A stretch of 64,000 bases of DNA from positions 1 to 64,000 of the forward strand of contig DATCYF010000002.1 in NCBI GenBank assembly GCA_036570425.1. Direction: 5' to 3'. The position numbers and the translations under genes are program-made. Under the pieces are notes generated by a model. The model was given only the letters and a program-made list of their open reading frames with translations, had not been told where the DNA came from and made no database searches. The DNA is from Rhizorhapis sp036570425. Lineage in GTDB: Bacteria; Pseudomonadota; Alphaproteobacteria; Sphingomonadales; Sphingomonadaceae. Below, piece after piece: positions 43,085 through 52,074 of the stretch (the first letter of the stretch is position 1; each line of letters starts with the position of its first letter).

Positions 43085-43305
43085 ATTGCCTCCTTTCGTG
43101 AGGCACCCGGCTGCGTCCGTGCGGCATCAGGATAGCCGGAGCGAATCCAGGCGACAAGCTCGGCCTCCACAAAGCGCCATTGGCGCCCGACACGCGCGGC
43201 CGGGATGGTGCCCGCCTTGATGAGATTGCGCACGGTGTTGGGATGAACCTTGAGCAGCCGGGCGGCTTCGGCAACGGTCAGGATATGCTCGCTCGCCTGG
43301 CTCAT
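42961..43305 (-). CDS. Excisionase-type MerR/HTH_17 DNA-binding protein
   Basis: A 114-residue protein. Residues 7-55 form the helix-turn-helix of the excisionase/HTH_17 family (LTVAEAARLLKVHPNTVRNLI, GTIPAARVGRQWRFVEAEL quoted in parts). The C-terminal 55 residues are polar, unrecognised and overlap the integrase start in a different frame. It probably acts as the recombination directionality factor or regulates int. The overlap also means the two are translated from one message. Confidence 0.8.
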   Translation of the reverse strand: MSQASEHILTVAEAARLLKVHPNTVRNLIKAGTIPAARVGRQWRFVEAELVAWIRSGYPDAARTQPGASRKEAIWHSGNVHRNTMSSSQHRTERELDALLERPTGGRPRNITTG

Positions 43306-43317
43306 CGCTCGGCCCCG

Positions 43318-43626
43318 TCAGCGCCGCCACATCAACCGCGCCGTTTCGCCATCATCGTCGGGAAACAGCGCAGCGGTCATCGGACGTGCAAAACCGGGAT
43401 CGTCGAGCCGCAGCCGCAGATAGTCGCGCTCCTTTCCATCCTGCGTGCAGGCCTCCCAGGCATCGCCGATCCGCTGCCGGCCGAGCATCACGCGAAAGGC
43501 GGGCGCATCGTCGGACGAGCGGTCGTCATTGGGGACGAGCCGCAGCCGCTCGTTGATGCCAAGCGTGCGAAGATTGCCTTCCCAGCCTCCTTCCTTCGAA
43601 GGCTTGAAGATACCGATGACGGACAT
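43318..43626 (-). CDS. DUF736 family protein
   Basis: A 102-residue single-domain protein recognised by the start IGIFKPSKEGGWEGNLRTL and the ending DPGFARPMTAALFPDDDGE. DUF736 proteins are found almost only in alphaproteobacterial plasmids and ICEs; function unknown, though single-strand binding or stress roles have been guessed. It lies four bases after the DUF2274 stop in the string leading to xis and int. Confidence 0.85.
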   Translation of the reverse strand: MSVIGIFKPSKEGGWEGNLRTLGINERLRLVPNDDRSSDDAPAFRVMLGRQRIGDAWEACTQDGKERDYLRLRLDDPGFARPMTAALFPDDDGETARLMWRR

Positions 43627-43629
43627 GGC

Positions 43630-43851
43630 CTAGCCCTCCCCCGCCTGTTCCCTGCGCGCCTTGGCAAAGGCACGGTCGCTGGCAAGGAAGCTTTCGAGCA
43701 TGGCGGGAATGAGGTCGGGGACTTCCGCCTTCTCACCATAGGTCCGGGCATAGATCGCGGCGTAGTCGGCGAGCGTGTGGGCGAGATCGGGCATCACCGT
43801 GATGGAAATCTTGACCGGCGTGCGGTCGGGCAGTTTGTCGAGCTTGAGCAT
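43630..43851 (-). CDS. DUF2274 family protein
   Basis: A 73-residue protein (LKLDKLPDRTPVKISI start, helical remainder) of the DUF2274 family, which consistently follows trbI in Trb loci of this ICE family. The pattern of a short beta strand followed by helices resembles ribbon-helix-helix proteins, so a regulatory role is possible. It starts 15 bases after trbI's stop. Confidence 0.8.
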   Translation of the reverse strand: MLKLDKLPDRTPVKISITVMPDLAHTLADYAAIYARTYGEKAEVPDLIPAMLESFLASDRAFAKARREQAGEG

Positions 43852-43866
43852 GGCGGATCTCCTTTC

Positions 43867-45138
43867 TCAGCGCCCACCCCAGGGCCGGAGCGTCAGATCC
43901 TTGTGAACGAGGACGCGCAGCGGCCATCCGGGGCGAACGGTGATGGTGGGCTGGAGGTTGAGGTTCTTGCTGACGATCTGCTGTCCGGCCTGGCTGGCCG
44001 ACTGCTGGGACGATTGGCGAATGGCGCGCACGAGATCGCTTTCATCGTCGCCGATCGACAATTCGGTGCCGACGCCAAGCAAGGTCGAAAGCCCGACGCC
44101 CTTGAGCAATTGCCAGCTATGGAAGTCGACCTCATCCTCGAGCCCGGCATAACCGGCGGCATCGGTGGCGGGCAGATTGTCGATCCGGATCGATGAGCCA
44201 TCGGGCAGGATGATGCGCTGCCAGACGAGCAGCGCCCGGCGCTGACCGAAAGCGACGACGCTGTCATAGCTGCCGATCAGGCGCGCGCCCTGCGGTATCA
44301 GCAAGGTTCGGCCCGTCACCGTGTCGAACACATTTTCGGTCACCTGCGCGATGACCATTCCCGGCAGATCGGAATTGAGTCCGGTCAGCAAGCTGGCGGC
44401 GATGACGCTGCCCGCCATCACTTCATAAGGCGAAGCCGGAGTCTGGAGTGCATGGGTGTTCGTCACGCCACCTGTAATCTGCTGGCCGAGAAAATCGAGT
44501 TTGCGTTGCTGGTTGTTCTGATCGCGGCCCGAATCGAGGGCCACGCCGTCGCCGTCCGATCGTCCGGTTTCGTCCGCGTCCGGTGCTGACGGTGTGGGCG
44601 CGCTCCCCAATGCCGACGCAATCGAGGCCGCCGGCGAGCCGCCCGCGGAGCGGATCATCACGCCTGCTTCGCGTGCCTGCCTCGCCTGTGCGGCGATGCG
44701 CTGGCGCTCGGCTTCGGCCGCCTGCTCTGCGGGCGTCATGCCTGTGGTGCTTCCCGGTTCGAGGCCAAGCTGACGCTGGCGTTCGAGGATCGGTCCGCCC
44801 AGATCGCCCGGCAAGGGCGCGCCCAGGATCGGCGTCTCGGAAGTCACCTTTCTGTAGTCGCCGGGAAGGTTCATTACCTCGTCGGCGGGTGTATGGCGTT
44901 CGGTAATCGCCTTGCCGTCATCGCCGCTGACGATCCCGACGGTCTTCGGTCCCAGCGCCATCCAGGCAACGCCGGCGATGGCAAACGCGCCCGCAGCTGC
45001 ACCGCCGATAATGACACCGCGGCGGAAACGCACGACACGGCGCGGCGCCGCCCGGAGCGTCAGCGTATCGGGGGCAGCCTTGCGCGACGGTTCCGGTGCC
45101 TGCGGACCGCGAGCATCGGGTTCGATCGGATCGGCCAT
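43867..45138 (-). CDS. trbI: Conjugal transfer protein TrbI (VirB10-like)
   Basis: A 423-residue inner-membrane-anchored channel protein. A cytoplasmic N-terminus, one membrane helix (VIIGGAAAGAFAIAGVAWMAL), a proline/glutamine-rich periplasmic linker and a C-terminal VirB10 domain (GTVTGRTLLIPQGARLIGSYDS in parts) are visible. It bridges inner and outer membranes in the type IV secretion channel. Start overlaps the trbG stop (TAATG). Confidence 0.92.
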   Translation of the reverse strand: MADPIEPDARGPQAPEPSRKAAPDTLTLRAAPRRVVRFRRGVIIGGAAAGAFAIAGVAWMALGPKTVGIVSGDDGKAITERHTPADEVMNLPGDYRKVTSETPILGAPLPGDLGGPILERQRQLGLEPGSTTGMTPAEQAAEAERQRIAAQARQAREAGVMIRSAGGSPAASIASALGSAPTPSAPDADETGRSDGDGVALDSGRDQNNQQRKLDFLGQQITGGVTNTHALQTPASPYEVMAGSVIAASLLTGLNSDLPGMVIAQVTENVFDTVTGRTLLIPQGARLIGSYDSVVAFGQRRALLVWQRIILPDGSSIRIDNLPATDAAGYAGLEDEVDFHSWQLLKGVGLSTLLGVGTELSIGDDESDLVRAIRQSSQQSASQAGQQIVSKNLNLQPTITVRPGWPLRVLVHKDLTLRPWGGR

Positions 45139-46100
45139 TACTGCCTCCCGTCCGTCCGGCTGATCCGCACCACCTGCTGCGGGTCTTCCCCAAGCCGCAA
45201 TTCGGCCGCCGCAAACAGGCGATCGACGACGTAGTGATTGCCGCTGACCCGGTAATTGACGAGCTGGTTGTCGCCGAGCGGCCCGACGACGAAGAGCGGC
45301 GGCGCCTCGCCCTGATCGAGCCGTGCGGGAAACTCGATATAGACCTTGCTGCCGTCATCCCATGCGCGAACCGGACGCCAGGGTGGATCGTCGCCGCTAA
45401 TCTCGTAGCGAAAGCGCAGATTGGTCAGCGCAACATTCTCGGCAATGGGCCTCGCCTGTTCGGCGCGCGCGTTCTGACGGCGTAGCGCCACAAGCCGGTC
45501 CTGCGGATAGGTCCAGCTGATCGCCGCCATCGACGTGGCATCGGTGCTTTCGAGCGCGAGATGATAGGCGCGCCGGTCGGTCGTGATGACCATGTTCGTG
45601 GCAAGGCCGGGTGCGAAGGGCTTTACCAGAACATGCACGCGGGCACCCTCGCCCGCGCCGCTACTGGTATCGCCGATGATCCAGCGCACCGTATCCCCCG
45701 CCGATACCGCCACCAGCTGCTCGCCGGGCTGAAGCGCGATATCGCTGACGCGTTCGGGCGCGGCATAAAGGCGATAGAGCGCGCCTTCGGTCCAGGGATA
45801 GACCTGCACCGCATTGATATAGCCCGAACTGCTCGGCTCCTTTGTCGCCGCCCGGTTTGCGGCATCGACGCGCGCGGTCGGTGGACCGGCCTCCGGCTTT
45901 ACCGATGGTGGCGGCTGAAGCTGACCGGGCAGCGGCAACGGCACAGGCGTCTCGACGATCTCGATCGGCTTTGCCGGTTCGGCCTCCTCAACGGCCGCGC
46001 GGAAGTCGGCGGCGTCATAGTGGATCGCGGGCGGCGGGGTTTTGCCCGCGCAGGCAGCAAGCGCCAGCGCGGAGGCCGATACGAACAGCAGTCGCGTCAT
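45138..46100 (-). CDS. trbG: Conjugal transfer protein TrbG (VirB9-like)
   Basis: A 320-residue periplasmic/outer-membrane core component. The N-terminal signal ends in a lipobox-like ALAACAG near residue 18, followed by a proline-rich segment and the VirB9/CagX beta domain (IALQPGEQLVAVSAGDTVRW, YIEFPARLDQGEAPPLFV in parts). Overlaps both trbF and trbI. Confidence 0.92.
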   Translation of the reverse strand: MTRLLFVSASALALAACAGKTPPPAIHYDAADFRAAVEEAEPAKPIEIVETPVPLPLPGQLQPPPSVKPEAGPPTARVDAANRAATKEPSSSGYINAVQVYPWTEGALYRLYAAPERVSDIALQPGEQLVAVSAGDTVRWIIGDTSSGAGEGARVHVLVKPFAPGLATNMVITTDRRAYHLALESTDATSMAAISWTYPQDRLVALRRQNARAEQARPIAENVALTNLRFRYEISGDDPPWRPVRAWDDGSKVYIEFPARLDQGEAPPLFVVGPLGDNQLVNYRVSGNHYVVDRLFAAAELRLGEDPQQVVRISRTDGRQ

Positions 46101-46948
46101 GGATTGGTTCCTTTCTGATCGGAAGTCGCGGCATCGGGCGCGGCGGAGTTCGCAGGCGCAGGCAGAGCCGGCAGTGGTTCGATGCTCCCCGGAGCGATCA
46201 TGGGCTGCGGAAGGTTTGTCGGCGCCGGAGGCTGCGTTTCATCCGCGGACCTTGTGGTCGGCGCGCCTTCCAGTTCGCGCGCCCAGTCGATCGCGTTGAC
46301 GTAAAGGCCGAGCGGGTTCTTGCGCAAGGAATCGGTCGTTTTCGGCGGCTTCATCACCACGGTCAGCATCGCGGTCCAGCGTTCGGTTCGCGCCAGACTG
46401 CCGCGCTCGTAAATGCTCTCGGTCCACTTGACCTGAAAGCTGTTGTCAGACGCGCGCACGACGCTCGTCACCTGCACCGAGACGCTGCGCTGGCCAATCC
46501 CGGCAAAAGGGTCGTTGGCGCGCGCATATTCATTAAGGAAGATCGCCGCCCGGTCGGTGGCGAAATCGTAGGCGGCGAGCCAATTGCTCTTCACCAGCAC
46601 CGGATCGGTCGAGACGGAGCGCACGTTCGATATGAACCGGCTAAGATGCCAGGCGACCTGCCCGTCGGTCGGTTTGTAGTTCTGGATCGCGGGCGCAACG
46701 CTGCGTGCTTCGCCCAGGCGGTCAACCTCGACCACATAGGGCGCGACACGGGCCTGCATCGACTGCCAGACATTCGATGCGATCAGGATACCTGTAAGCC
46801 CAAGGCAGGAGAACGCGACAAGACGCCAGTTTCGCGCCTGCACGCGCGCGGAGCCGATACGCTCGTCCCAGAGCTGGCCGGCGCGCTGATAGGGAGTCTC
46901 GGGTTCGGGCGTCTGCCCATATCGCTGGATGGATCGCTTGAAGAACAT
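46097..46948 (-). CDS. trbF: Conjugal transfer protein TrbF (VirB8-like)
   Basis: A 283-residue bitopic inner-membrane protein with one helix (about residues 44-62, LVAFSCLGLTGILIASNVW) and a VirB8-type periplasmic domain. The last 45 residues are proline/alanine-rich. It helps assemble the inner-membrane complex. ATGA overlap with trbG. Confidence 0.9.
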   Translation of the reverse strand: MFFKRSIQRYGQTPEPETPYQRAGQLWDERIGSARVQARNWRLVAFSCLGLTGILIASNVWQSMQARVAPYVVEVDRLGEARSVAPAIQNYKPTDGQVAWHLSRFISNVRSVSTDPVLVKSNWLAAYDFATDRAAIFLNEYARANDPFAGIGQRSVSVQVTSVVRASDNSFQVKWTESIYERGSLARTERWTAMLTVVMKPPKTTDSLRKNPLGLYVNAIDWARELEGAPTTRSADETQPPAPTNLPQPMIAPGSIEPLPALPAPANSAAPDAATSDQKGTNP

Positions 46949-46954
46949 GGAAGA

Positions 46955-48265
46955 TTACTCCTTGTCGCTAAGGTCGGGGTTGGCGCCGCTGCCGGGCCGG
47001 TCGCCGTCGCGCACGGTTTGCATCGCCATGTGACGGCGGTGGCGGGCGTTTTGTTCGCTGCGCAGGCGCTGCGCCCAGGCCGGCGCAGCGGCGCTTTCGG
47101 CCGCTGGTGACGATGCGGCAGCAGCACCGCCCGATCCGCGCGTTGCAAAATCGCGGCCCCGTGCGGCGCTGTCGCGGAACGGCGCAGCGACGCGCGAGGC
47201 CATCGCGCGGGCACCCTGTGCCGCCGCGCTGCCTGCCGTGCTGGCAACACCGCCAAGACCTGCCGCGACGGTGGATTTACCGGAGGTCGCCTGCCCGAGC
47301 CTGTAGGAGGTGGATGCGGCCGATCCCATCGCCGTGCCCGCGCGGATCGCTTTCATCCCGCCCGAACCGGCGGCCATCACGGCACGCGCACCGATCAGTC
47401 CGGCCCCGCCCGCCATGATGGCCGCGCCTGCCGCCGTTCCGACGGCGGCACCGGCTCCAAGCTGCGGCGCGCCCGAAACAAGGCCCGATGCGATGGCGGG
47501 ACCGAAGATGCCCAGGCCGAACAGGGTCAGCGCCCCCATCAGCAGGCTCAGCGCCTCGGCAATCTCCGGCTCGCCGCCGACCAGGGCCGTCAGTTCACCG
47601 AACAGATTGGTGCCGATGCCGATAATGACGGCAAGCACCATGACCTTGATGCCGGACGACACGACATTGCCCAGCACCCGTTCGGCAAGGAAGCTGGTCT
47701 TGTTCCACAGCGCGAACGGCACCAGCACGAAGCCGGCCAACGCGGTCAGCTTGAACTCAAGGATCGTGATGAAGAGCTGGATGGCGAGGATGAAGAAAGC
47801 GAGCACCACCAGCAACCAGCAGATGAGCAACACCGCGATCGACAGGAAATTGCCGAAAAACTCCGGGAAGCCCGACATCTCCGCTACCTGATCGAGCAGC
47901 GGGTGCGCGGCGGTGAAGCCGGTGCCGGCGATCGCCCCGGGATGCAGCAGATCGTCGGCCGATACGCCTCCGCCGCCTGCCGTGATGCCGAGGCCGGAGA
48001 AGCTGCGGAAAACAATATCGGCAAGGGAGCTGAAGTTGCCGATGATGAAGGCGAAGGCCCCGACATAGAGCACCTTCTTGATGAGCTTGCCCAGCACATC
48101 CTGGTCGTTGTCCATCGCCCACCAGAGCGCGGCCAGGGTCACGTCGATGCCGATCAATATGGTGGTAAGAAAGGCGACATCGCCCGACAGCAGCCCGAAC
48201 CCGCTGTCGATGTAGCTTATGAAGGCTTCGAGGAAGCTGTCGATGATGTTGAGGTCGGGGTTCAT
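46955..48265 (-). CDS. trbL: Conjugal transfer protein TrbL (VirB6-like)
   Basis: A 436-residue polytopic inner-membrane protein with about six helices in its first 280 residues and a long hydrophilic, Ala/Gly/Ser/Arg-rich C-terminal tail, as is usual for TrbL. It forms part of the inner-membrane substrate path. It follows trbJ directly with 24 bases between; no trbK (entry exclusion lipoprotein) lies between them. Confidence 0.9.
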   Translation of the reverse strand: MNPDLNIIDSFLEAFISYIDSGFGLLSGDVAFLTTILIGIDVTLAALWWAMDNDQDVLGKLIKKVLYVGAFAFIIGNFSSLADIVFRSFSGLGITAGGGGVSADDLLHPGAIAGTGFTAAHPLLDQVAEMSGFPEFFGNFLSIAVLLICWLLVVLAFFILAIQLFITILEFKLTALAGFVLVPFALWNKTSFLAERVLGNVVSSGIKVMVLAVIIGIGTNLFGELTALVGGEPEIAEALSLLMGALTLFGLGIFGPAIASGLVSGAPQLGAGAAVGTAAGAAIMAGGAGLIGARAVMAAGSGGMKAIRAGTAMGSAASTSYRLGQATSGKSTVAAGLGGVASTAGSAAAQGARAMASRVAAPFRDSAARGRDFATRGSGGAAAASSPAAESAAAPAWAQRLRSEQNARHRRHMAMQTVRDGDRPGSGANPDLSDKE

Positions 48266-48289
48266 GGTCAGGCGCTTTGCTGTGCGCTG

Positions 48290-49012
48290 TCAGTTGCGCG
48301 TGTAGATGTCGGCGGCGCCGATGAAGCGCTTCGTCCGCTCCCGCGCCGCTTCCATCGCCTGCTGCTGACGGGCTTGCTCGATCGCATCGGCACGATATTG
48401 CGCCGCCATCATCTGCTGGATCTGAAGCTGCTGTTTGGTCGAGAGCGCGATAAGCTGGTTGGTCGCTTGGCTTACTTGCAGGCTGCCACTCGCGGACTGG
48501 CTTTGCGAGACCAGTTCGGCCAGCAGACCGGAATCGGCCTGGACGTTCTCGACCACCTGCGCCTGGACACGCATGGTCTGGCGATAGCCTTGCTTTGCAG
48601 CCTGCCACTGCGCCTGCGCCGCCGCCAGCATCTGGTCAGTGGTCATCGCGGTGTCGAACACCTCGGGGAATTGCTCGCGCAATGCCGTTTCGGTCAAAGC
48701 GAGATCGAAGGCGATGCCCTCGGCCTGGTTCATCAGTGCGTCGATGGCCTGCATCGAGCGGGTGAGCTGGGTCAGCGATGAGAAATCGAGACGCTGAAGG
48801 TGCTTGGCCATATTGGTCAGCATCGACGCCTCGTTCTGCAGCGACTGGATCTGGTTGTTGATCTGCTGGAGGGTTCGCGCCGCGGTCAGCAGGTTCTGCG
48901 CATAGTTGCTGGCGTCGAACACCGGGATCGCCTGCGCGGGCGTTGTCGGGACAATGCTCGCGGCAGTGATCGAAGTTGCGGCAAGCAAGGGAGCCAAAAG
49001 GCGGGGTTTCAT
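48290..49012 (-). CDS. trbJ: Conjugal transfer protein TrbJ (VirB5-like)
   Basis: A 240-residue exported protein with an N-terminal signal peptide (ending near AQA, residue 28) and a long helical coiled body rich in Gln, typical of VirB5/TrbJ minor pilus components. The start YAQNLLTAARTLQQINNQIQSL segment is diagnostic. ATGA overlap with trbE. Confidence 0.9.
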   Translation of the reverse strand: MKPRLLAPLLAATSITAASIVPTTPAQAIPVFDASNYAQNLLTAARTLQQINNQIQSLQNEASMLTNMAKHLQRLDFSSLTQLTRSMQAIDALMNQAEGIAFDLALTETALREQFPEVFDTAMTTDQMLAAAQAQWQAAKQGYRQTMRVQAQVVENVQADSGLLAELVSQSQSASGSLQVSQATNQLIALSTKQQLQIQQMMAAQYRADAIEQARQQQAMEAARERTKRFIGAADIYTRN

Positions 49013-51477
49013 AGTTCAAGCTCCTTCTGTTCGGGGGTGGGAAAGTCAGGCCCGGCGCCGGGGGCACCGGGAAATTCCGCCATCACGTCGGCCGCCCAGG
49101 GCAGGCCACGCGCGGCAAGAAAGGCGGCGACGAAATCATGCCCGCCATGCTCGGCAAACGTTTCGTCGATCAGCTTCTGCGTGTCGGAATCGGAGGTGCC
49201 GCACAGCGCCAACGCGACGGGACCGAGCGCCAGCTCGAACAGCCGGTTGCCGCGCCGCGACTGAAGGTAATAATGCCGCTTGGGCGTCGCTCGCGCGACA
49301 AGTTCGATCTGGCGTTCATTGAGCCCGAAGCGCTCATAGGCCGCGCGCGCCTGCGGCTCGATCGCCCGGTCGTTGGCGAGCAGGATTCGCTGCGGGCAGC
49401 TTTCGATGATTGCAGGGGCAATCGAGCTGTCGGCGATATCGGCAAGCGATTGCGTTGCGAACACGACCGAGACGTTTTTCTTGCGCAGCACCTTCAGCCA
49501 TTCACGGATGCGCGCGGCAAACAGCGGATTGTCGAGGAACACCCATGCTTCATCCAGAATGAGCAAGGTCGGGCGGCCGTTGAACCGCTCTTCGAGCCGG
49601 TGGAACAGGTAGGTCAGCACCGGCAGAACGACGCCCGCCGTATTCATCAAGGCTTCGGTCTCGAAACATTGCACGTCGGAGAGAGCGAGGCTGCTTTCCG
49701 CCGCGTCGAGCAACCGGCCGAACGGGCCTTCCAGCGTGTAGGGCAGCAAAGCGGCCTTGAGCGCATTGGATTGCAGCAACACCGACAGCCCGGTCAGCGT
49801 GCGTTCCTCGGGCGGTGCGCTGGCAAGGCTGGTCAGCGCGGACCATAGCGCCTCCTTGACCTCCGGCGTCACTTCGACCTTTTCATGTGCCAGCAGTGAG
49901 GCAACCCATTCGGCGGCCCATGTGCGTTCGGTATCATCGTGGATGTCGCGCAAGGGCTGGAACGCCAGCGTATCGGTCTCGCCCAGTGCATGATGCTCGC
50001 CGCCCATCGCCAGAACGGCGGCGCGCGCCGACAGTCCCTTGTCGAAGATATAGACCTGCGCACCCTGATAACGGCGGAACTGCAAGGCGAGCAGCGCCAA
50101 CAAGACCGATTTGCCCGCGCCGGTCGGCCCGACAATGAGTTGATGGCCGACATCACCGACATGGGTGGACAGCCGGAACGGTGTGGAACCCGACGTCTCG
50201 GCATAGAGCAGCGGCGGTCCGGCGAGATGATCGTTGCGTGCCGGCCCTGCCCAGACCGAGGACAGCGGCATCAGATGCGCAAGGTTCAGGGTATGGATCA
50301 GTGGCTGCCGGACATTGGCATAGACATGGCCGGGCAGGCTCGACAGCCAGGCTTCGACCGCGTTCACGCCTTCGCGGATGCAGGTGAACCCCAATCCGTT
50401 GACGATCCGCTCGACGATGCGGACCTTTTCGTCCGCACGTACACGATCCTCGTCGCTGACCGTGATGGTGGCGGTGTAGTAGCCGAACGAAACATGGTCG
50501 CCGCCAAGCGCCTGCAAGGCGAGATCGCTATCGGCCACCTTGTTGTCGGCATCGCTGTCGGTCAGCGGAACCGGCTCGTTCATCATCACCTCGCGCATGA
50601 GCTGCGCGATCGACTTGCGCTTGTTGAACCATTGCCGGCGAATGCGGGTCAGCGCCTTGTTGGCGGCAGTCTTGTCGAGCGCGATGAAGCGCGTCGCCCA
50701 GCGATAGGCGAAATCCTGATGGTTGAGCGCATCGAGAATGCCGGGCCGCGTGGCATTGGGAAAACCGAGCACCGTGACGGTGCGCAAATGCTGGTCGCCC
50801 AGCATCGGTTCGATCCCGCCACTGAGCGGCGTATCGACCAACAGCCCGTCGAGATAGATCGGCGTGTCCGGAACGGTGACCGGATGGCGCTTCGCCGAAA
50901 TACATCCATGCAGGAATGTCAACGTTTCGGCGTCGTCCAGCGCGCGGATCTCCGGCACGAAGCCCGAAAGCAAGTCGAGCACGCGATCGGTCTCGGCTGT
51001 GAAGGCGCGCAGTTCCTGCCGCCAGTCGCGCCCCTGTTGCGGCACGTCGCGTTCCAGCAGCGCCCGCTCCGCCCGGCTCACCTGATCGGCGGGCGGCAGG
51101 TAGCATAGCGTCAGATGATAGCGGCTCTCGAAATGCTGGCCCTTGCGCCCGTCGAAATGCGCGCGCCGTTCCTCGTCCACCAGCCAGGAAGCAGGATCGG
51201 GAAAGGTGCTGTCGGGATAGCCCAGAGCCTCGATCCGCTCGGCATCGAAGAACAGCGCCCAGCCCGAACCCAGACGCCGCAGCGCATTGTTCGCCCGCGC
51301 ACAGACCGAGACCAGTTCGGATTCGGTCGCGGATTCAAGATCGGGACCGCGAAACCGCAACGTGCGCTGGAAACTGCCGTCCTTGTTCAGCACCACGCCG
51401 GGCGCGACCAGCGCGGCCCAGGGCAGATGATCGGCAAGCCGGTCGGCTGTGCCGCGATATTCCTTGAGGTTCAGCAT
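49009..51477 (-). CDS. trbE: Conjugal transfer ATPase TrbE (VirB4-like)
   Basis: An 822-residue ATPase that powers pilus assembly. Walker A is VGPTGAGKSVLLAL near residue 455, Walker B LLILDEAWVFLD, followed by VVFATQSLADI. ATG 51477 begins the conserved N-terminus LNLKEYRGTADRLADHLPW; the longer frame only extends through trbD. Overlaps trbD by seven bases and trbJ by ATGA. Confidence 0.94.
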   Translation of the reverse strand: MLNLKEYRGTADRLADHLPWAALVAPGVVLNKDGSFQRTLRFRGPDLESATESELVSVCARANNALRRLGSGWALFFDAERIEALGYPDSTFPDPASWLVDEERRAHFDGRKGQHFESRYHLTLCYLPPADQVSRAERALLERDVPQQGRDWRQELRAFTAETDRVLDLLSGFVPEIRALDDAETLTFLHGCISAKRHPVTVPDTPIYLDGLLVDTPLSGGIEPMLGDQHLRTVTVLGFPNATRPGILDALNHQDFAYRWATRFIALDKTAANKALTRIRRQWFNKRKSIAQLMREVMMNEPVPLTDSDADNKVADSDLALQALGGDHVSFGYYTATITVSDEDRVRADEKVRIVERIVNGLGFTCIREGVNAVEAWLSSLPGHVYANVRQPLIHTLNLAHLMPLSSVWAGPARNDHLAGPPLLYAETSGSTPFRLSTHVGDVGHQLIVGPTGAGKSVLLALLALQFRRYQGAQVYIFDKGLSARAAVLAMGGEHHALGETDTLAFQPLRDIHDDTERTWAAEWVASLLAHEKVEVTPEVKEALWSALTSLASAPPEERTLTGLSVLLQSNALKAALLPYTLEGPFGRLLDAAESSLALSDVQCFETEALMNTAGVVLPVLTYLFHRLEERFNGRPTLLILDEAWVFLDNPLFAARIREWLKVLRKKNVSVVFATQSLADIADSSIAPAIIESCPQRILLANDRAIEPQARAAYERFGLNERQIELVARATPKRHYYLQSRRGNRLFELALGPVALALCGTSDSDTQKLIDETFAEHGGHDFVAAFLAARGLPWAADVMAEFPGAPGAGPDFPTPEQKELEL

Positions 51478-51737
51478 GCGAAATAGACTTTCTGGCGGAG
51501 GTGACGGGCCAGGACGGATGCGAAGTCGGGATCGCGTTTCGCTGCGAACACCGCGAGGCTGTGTCCGGCGAGCCAGAGCAGCAGCCCCGCGATCCATTGC
51601 TGAAGCCCCAGCCCCATCGCGGCGGCGAGTGTGCCGTTGAGGATCGCGATCCCGCGCGGCGCGCCGCCGAGCAGGATCGGCTCGGTGAGCGCCCGGTACA
51701 GCGGCACTTCGAAGCCGTCGATGGAACCGGCGCTCAT
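51471..51737 (-). CDS. trbD: Conjugal transfer protein TrbD (VirB3-like)
   Basis: An 88-residue membrane protein with hydrophobic segments around residues 25-45 and 48-66, starting GFEVPLYRALTEPILLGGAPR, which is the TrbD/VirB3 signature. It partners TrbE in pilus assembly. Start 51737 shares a TGATG junction with the trbC stop; the longer reading frame is only an extension through trbC. Confidence 0.9.
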   Translation of the reverse strand: MSAGSIDGFEVPLYRALTEPILLGGAPRGIAILNGTLAAAMGLGLQQWIAGLLLWLAGHSLAVFAAKRDPDFASVLARHLRQKVYFAC

Positions 51738-52072
51738 CAGACCAGCGCTCCGCCGCCGAAGCTGAAGAAGGACAGGAAGAAGCTCGATGCCGCGAAGGCG
51801 ATCGACAGGCCGAACACGATCTGGATCAGCTTGCGGAAACCGCCGCTCGTTTCGCCGAACGCCAGTGCCAGCCCGGTAATGATGATAATGATGACCGCGA
51901 CGATCTTGGCGACCGGCCCCTGCACCGATTCCAGGATCTGCTGGAGCGGTTCTTCCCAGGGCATGCCCGAGCCGGCGGCAAAGGCCGCGACCGGCAGCAT
52001 GAATGTAGCCGCTGCGGCAACAACGATCCGCTGCGGCAGGCGCGCAAGCGTGGACGGATTGATGGTGTGCAT
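51737..52072 (-). CDS. trbC: Conjugal transfer pilin TrbC (VirB2-like)
   Basis: A 111-residue prepilin with a long signal sequence (ending near AFA, residue 32) and two hydrophobic helices (VAKIVAVIIIIITGLALAFG and LIQIVFGLSIAFAASSFFL). Sequence GMPWEEPLQQILESVQGP marks the mature N-terminus. Start 52072 lies two bases after the trbB stop. Confidence 0.9.
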   Translation of the reverse strand: MHTINPSTLARLPQRIVVAAAATFMLPVAAFAAGSGMPWEEPLQQILESVQGPVAKIVAVIIIIITGLALAFGETSGGFRKLIQIVFGLSIAFAASSFFLSFFSFGGGALV

Positions 52073-52074
52073 AT

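Noticed and set aside
45842..47110. Long plus-strand frame opposite trbG-trbF-trbL
   Set aside because: Arg/Pro/Ala-rich antisense composition across three overlapping conserved genes.
49939..51108. Long plus-strand frame opposite trbE
   Set aside because: Antisense shadow of the trbE ATPase; no domain, no ribosome site.
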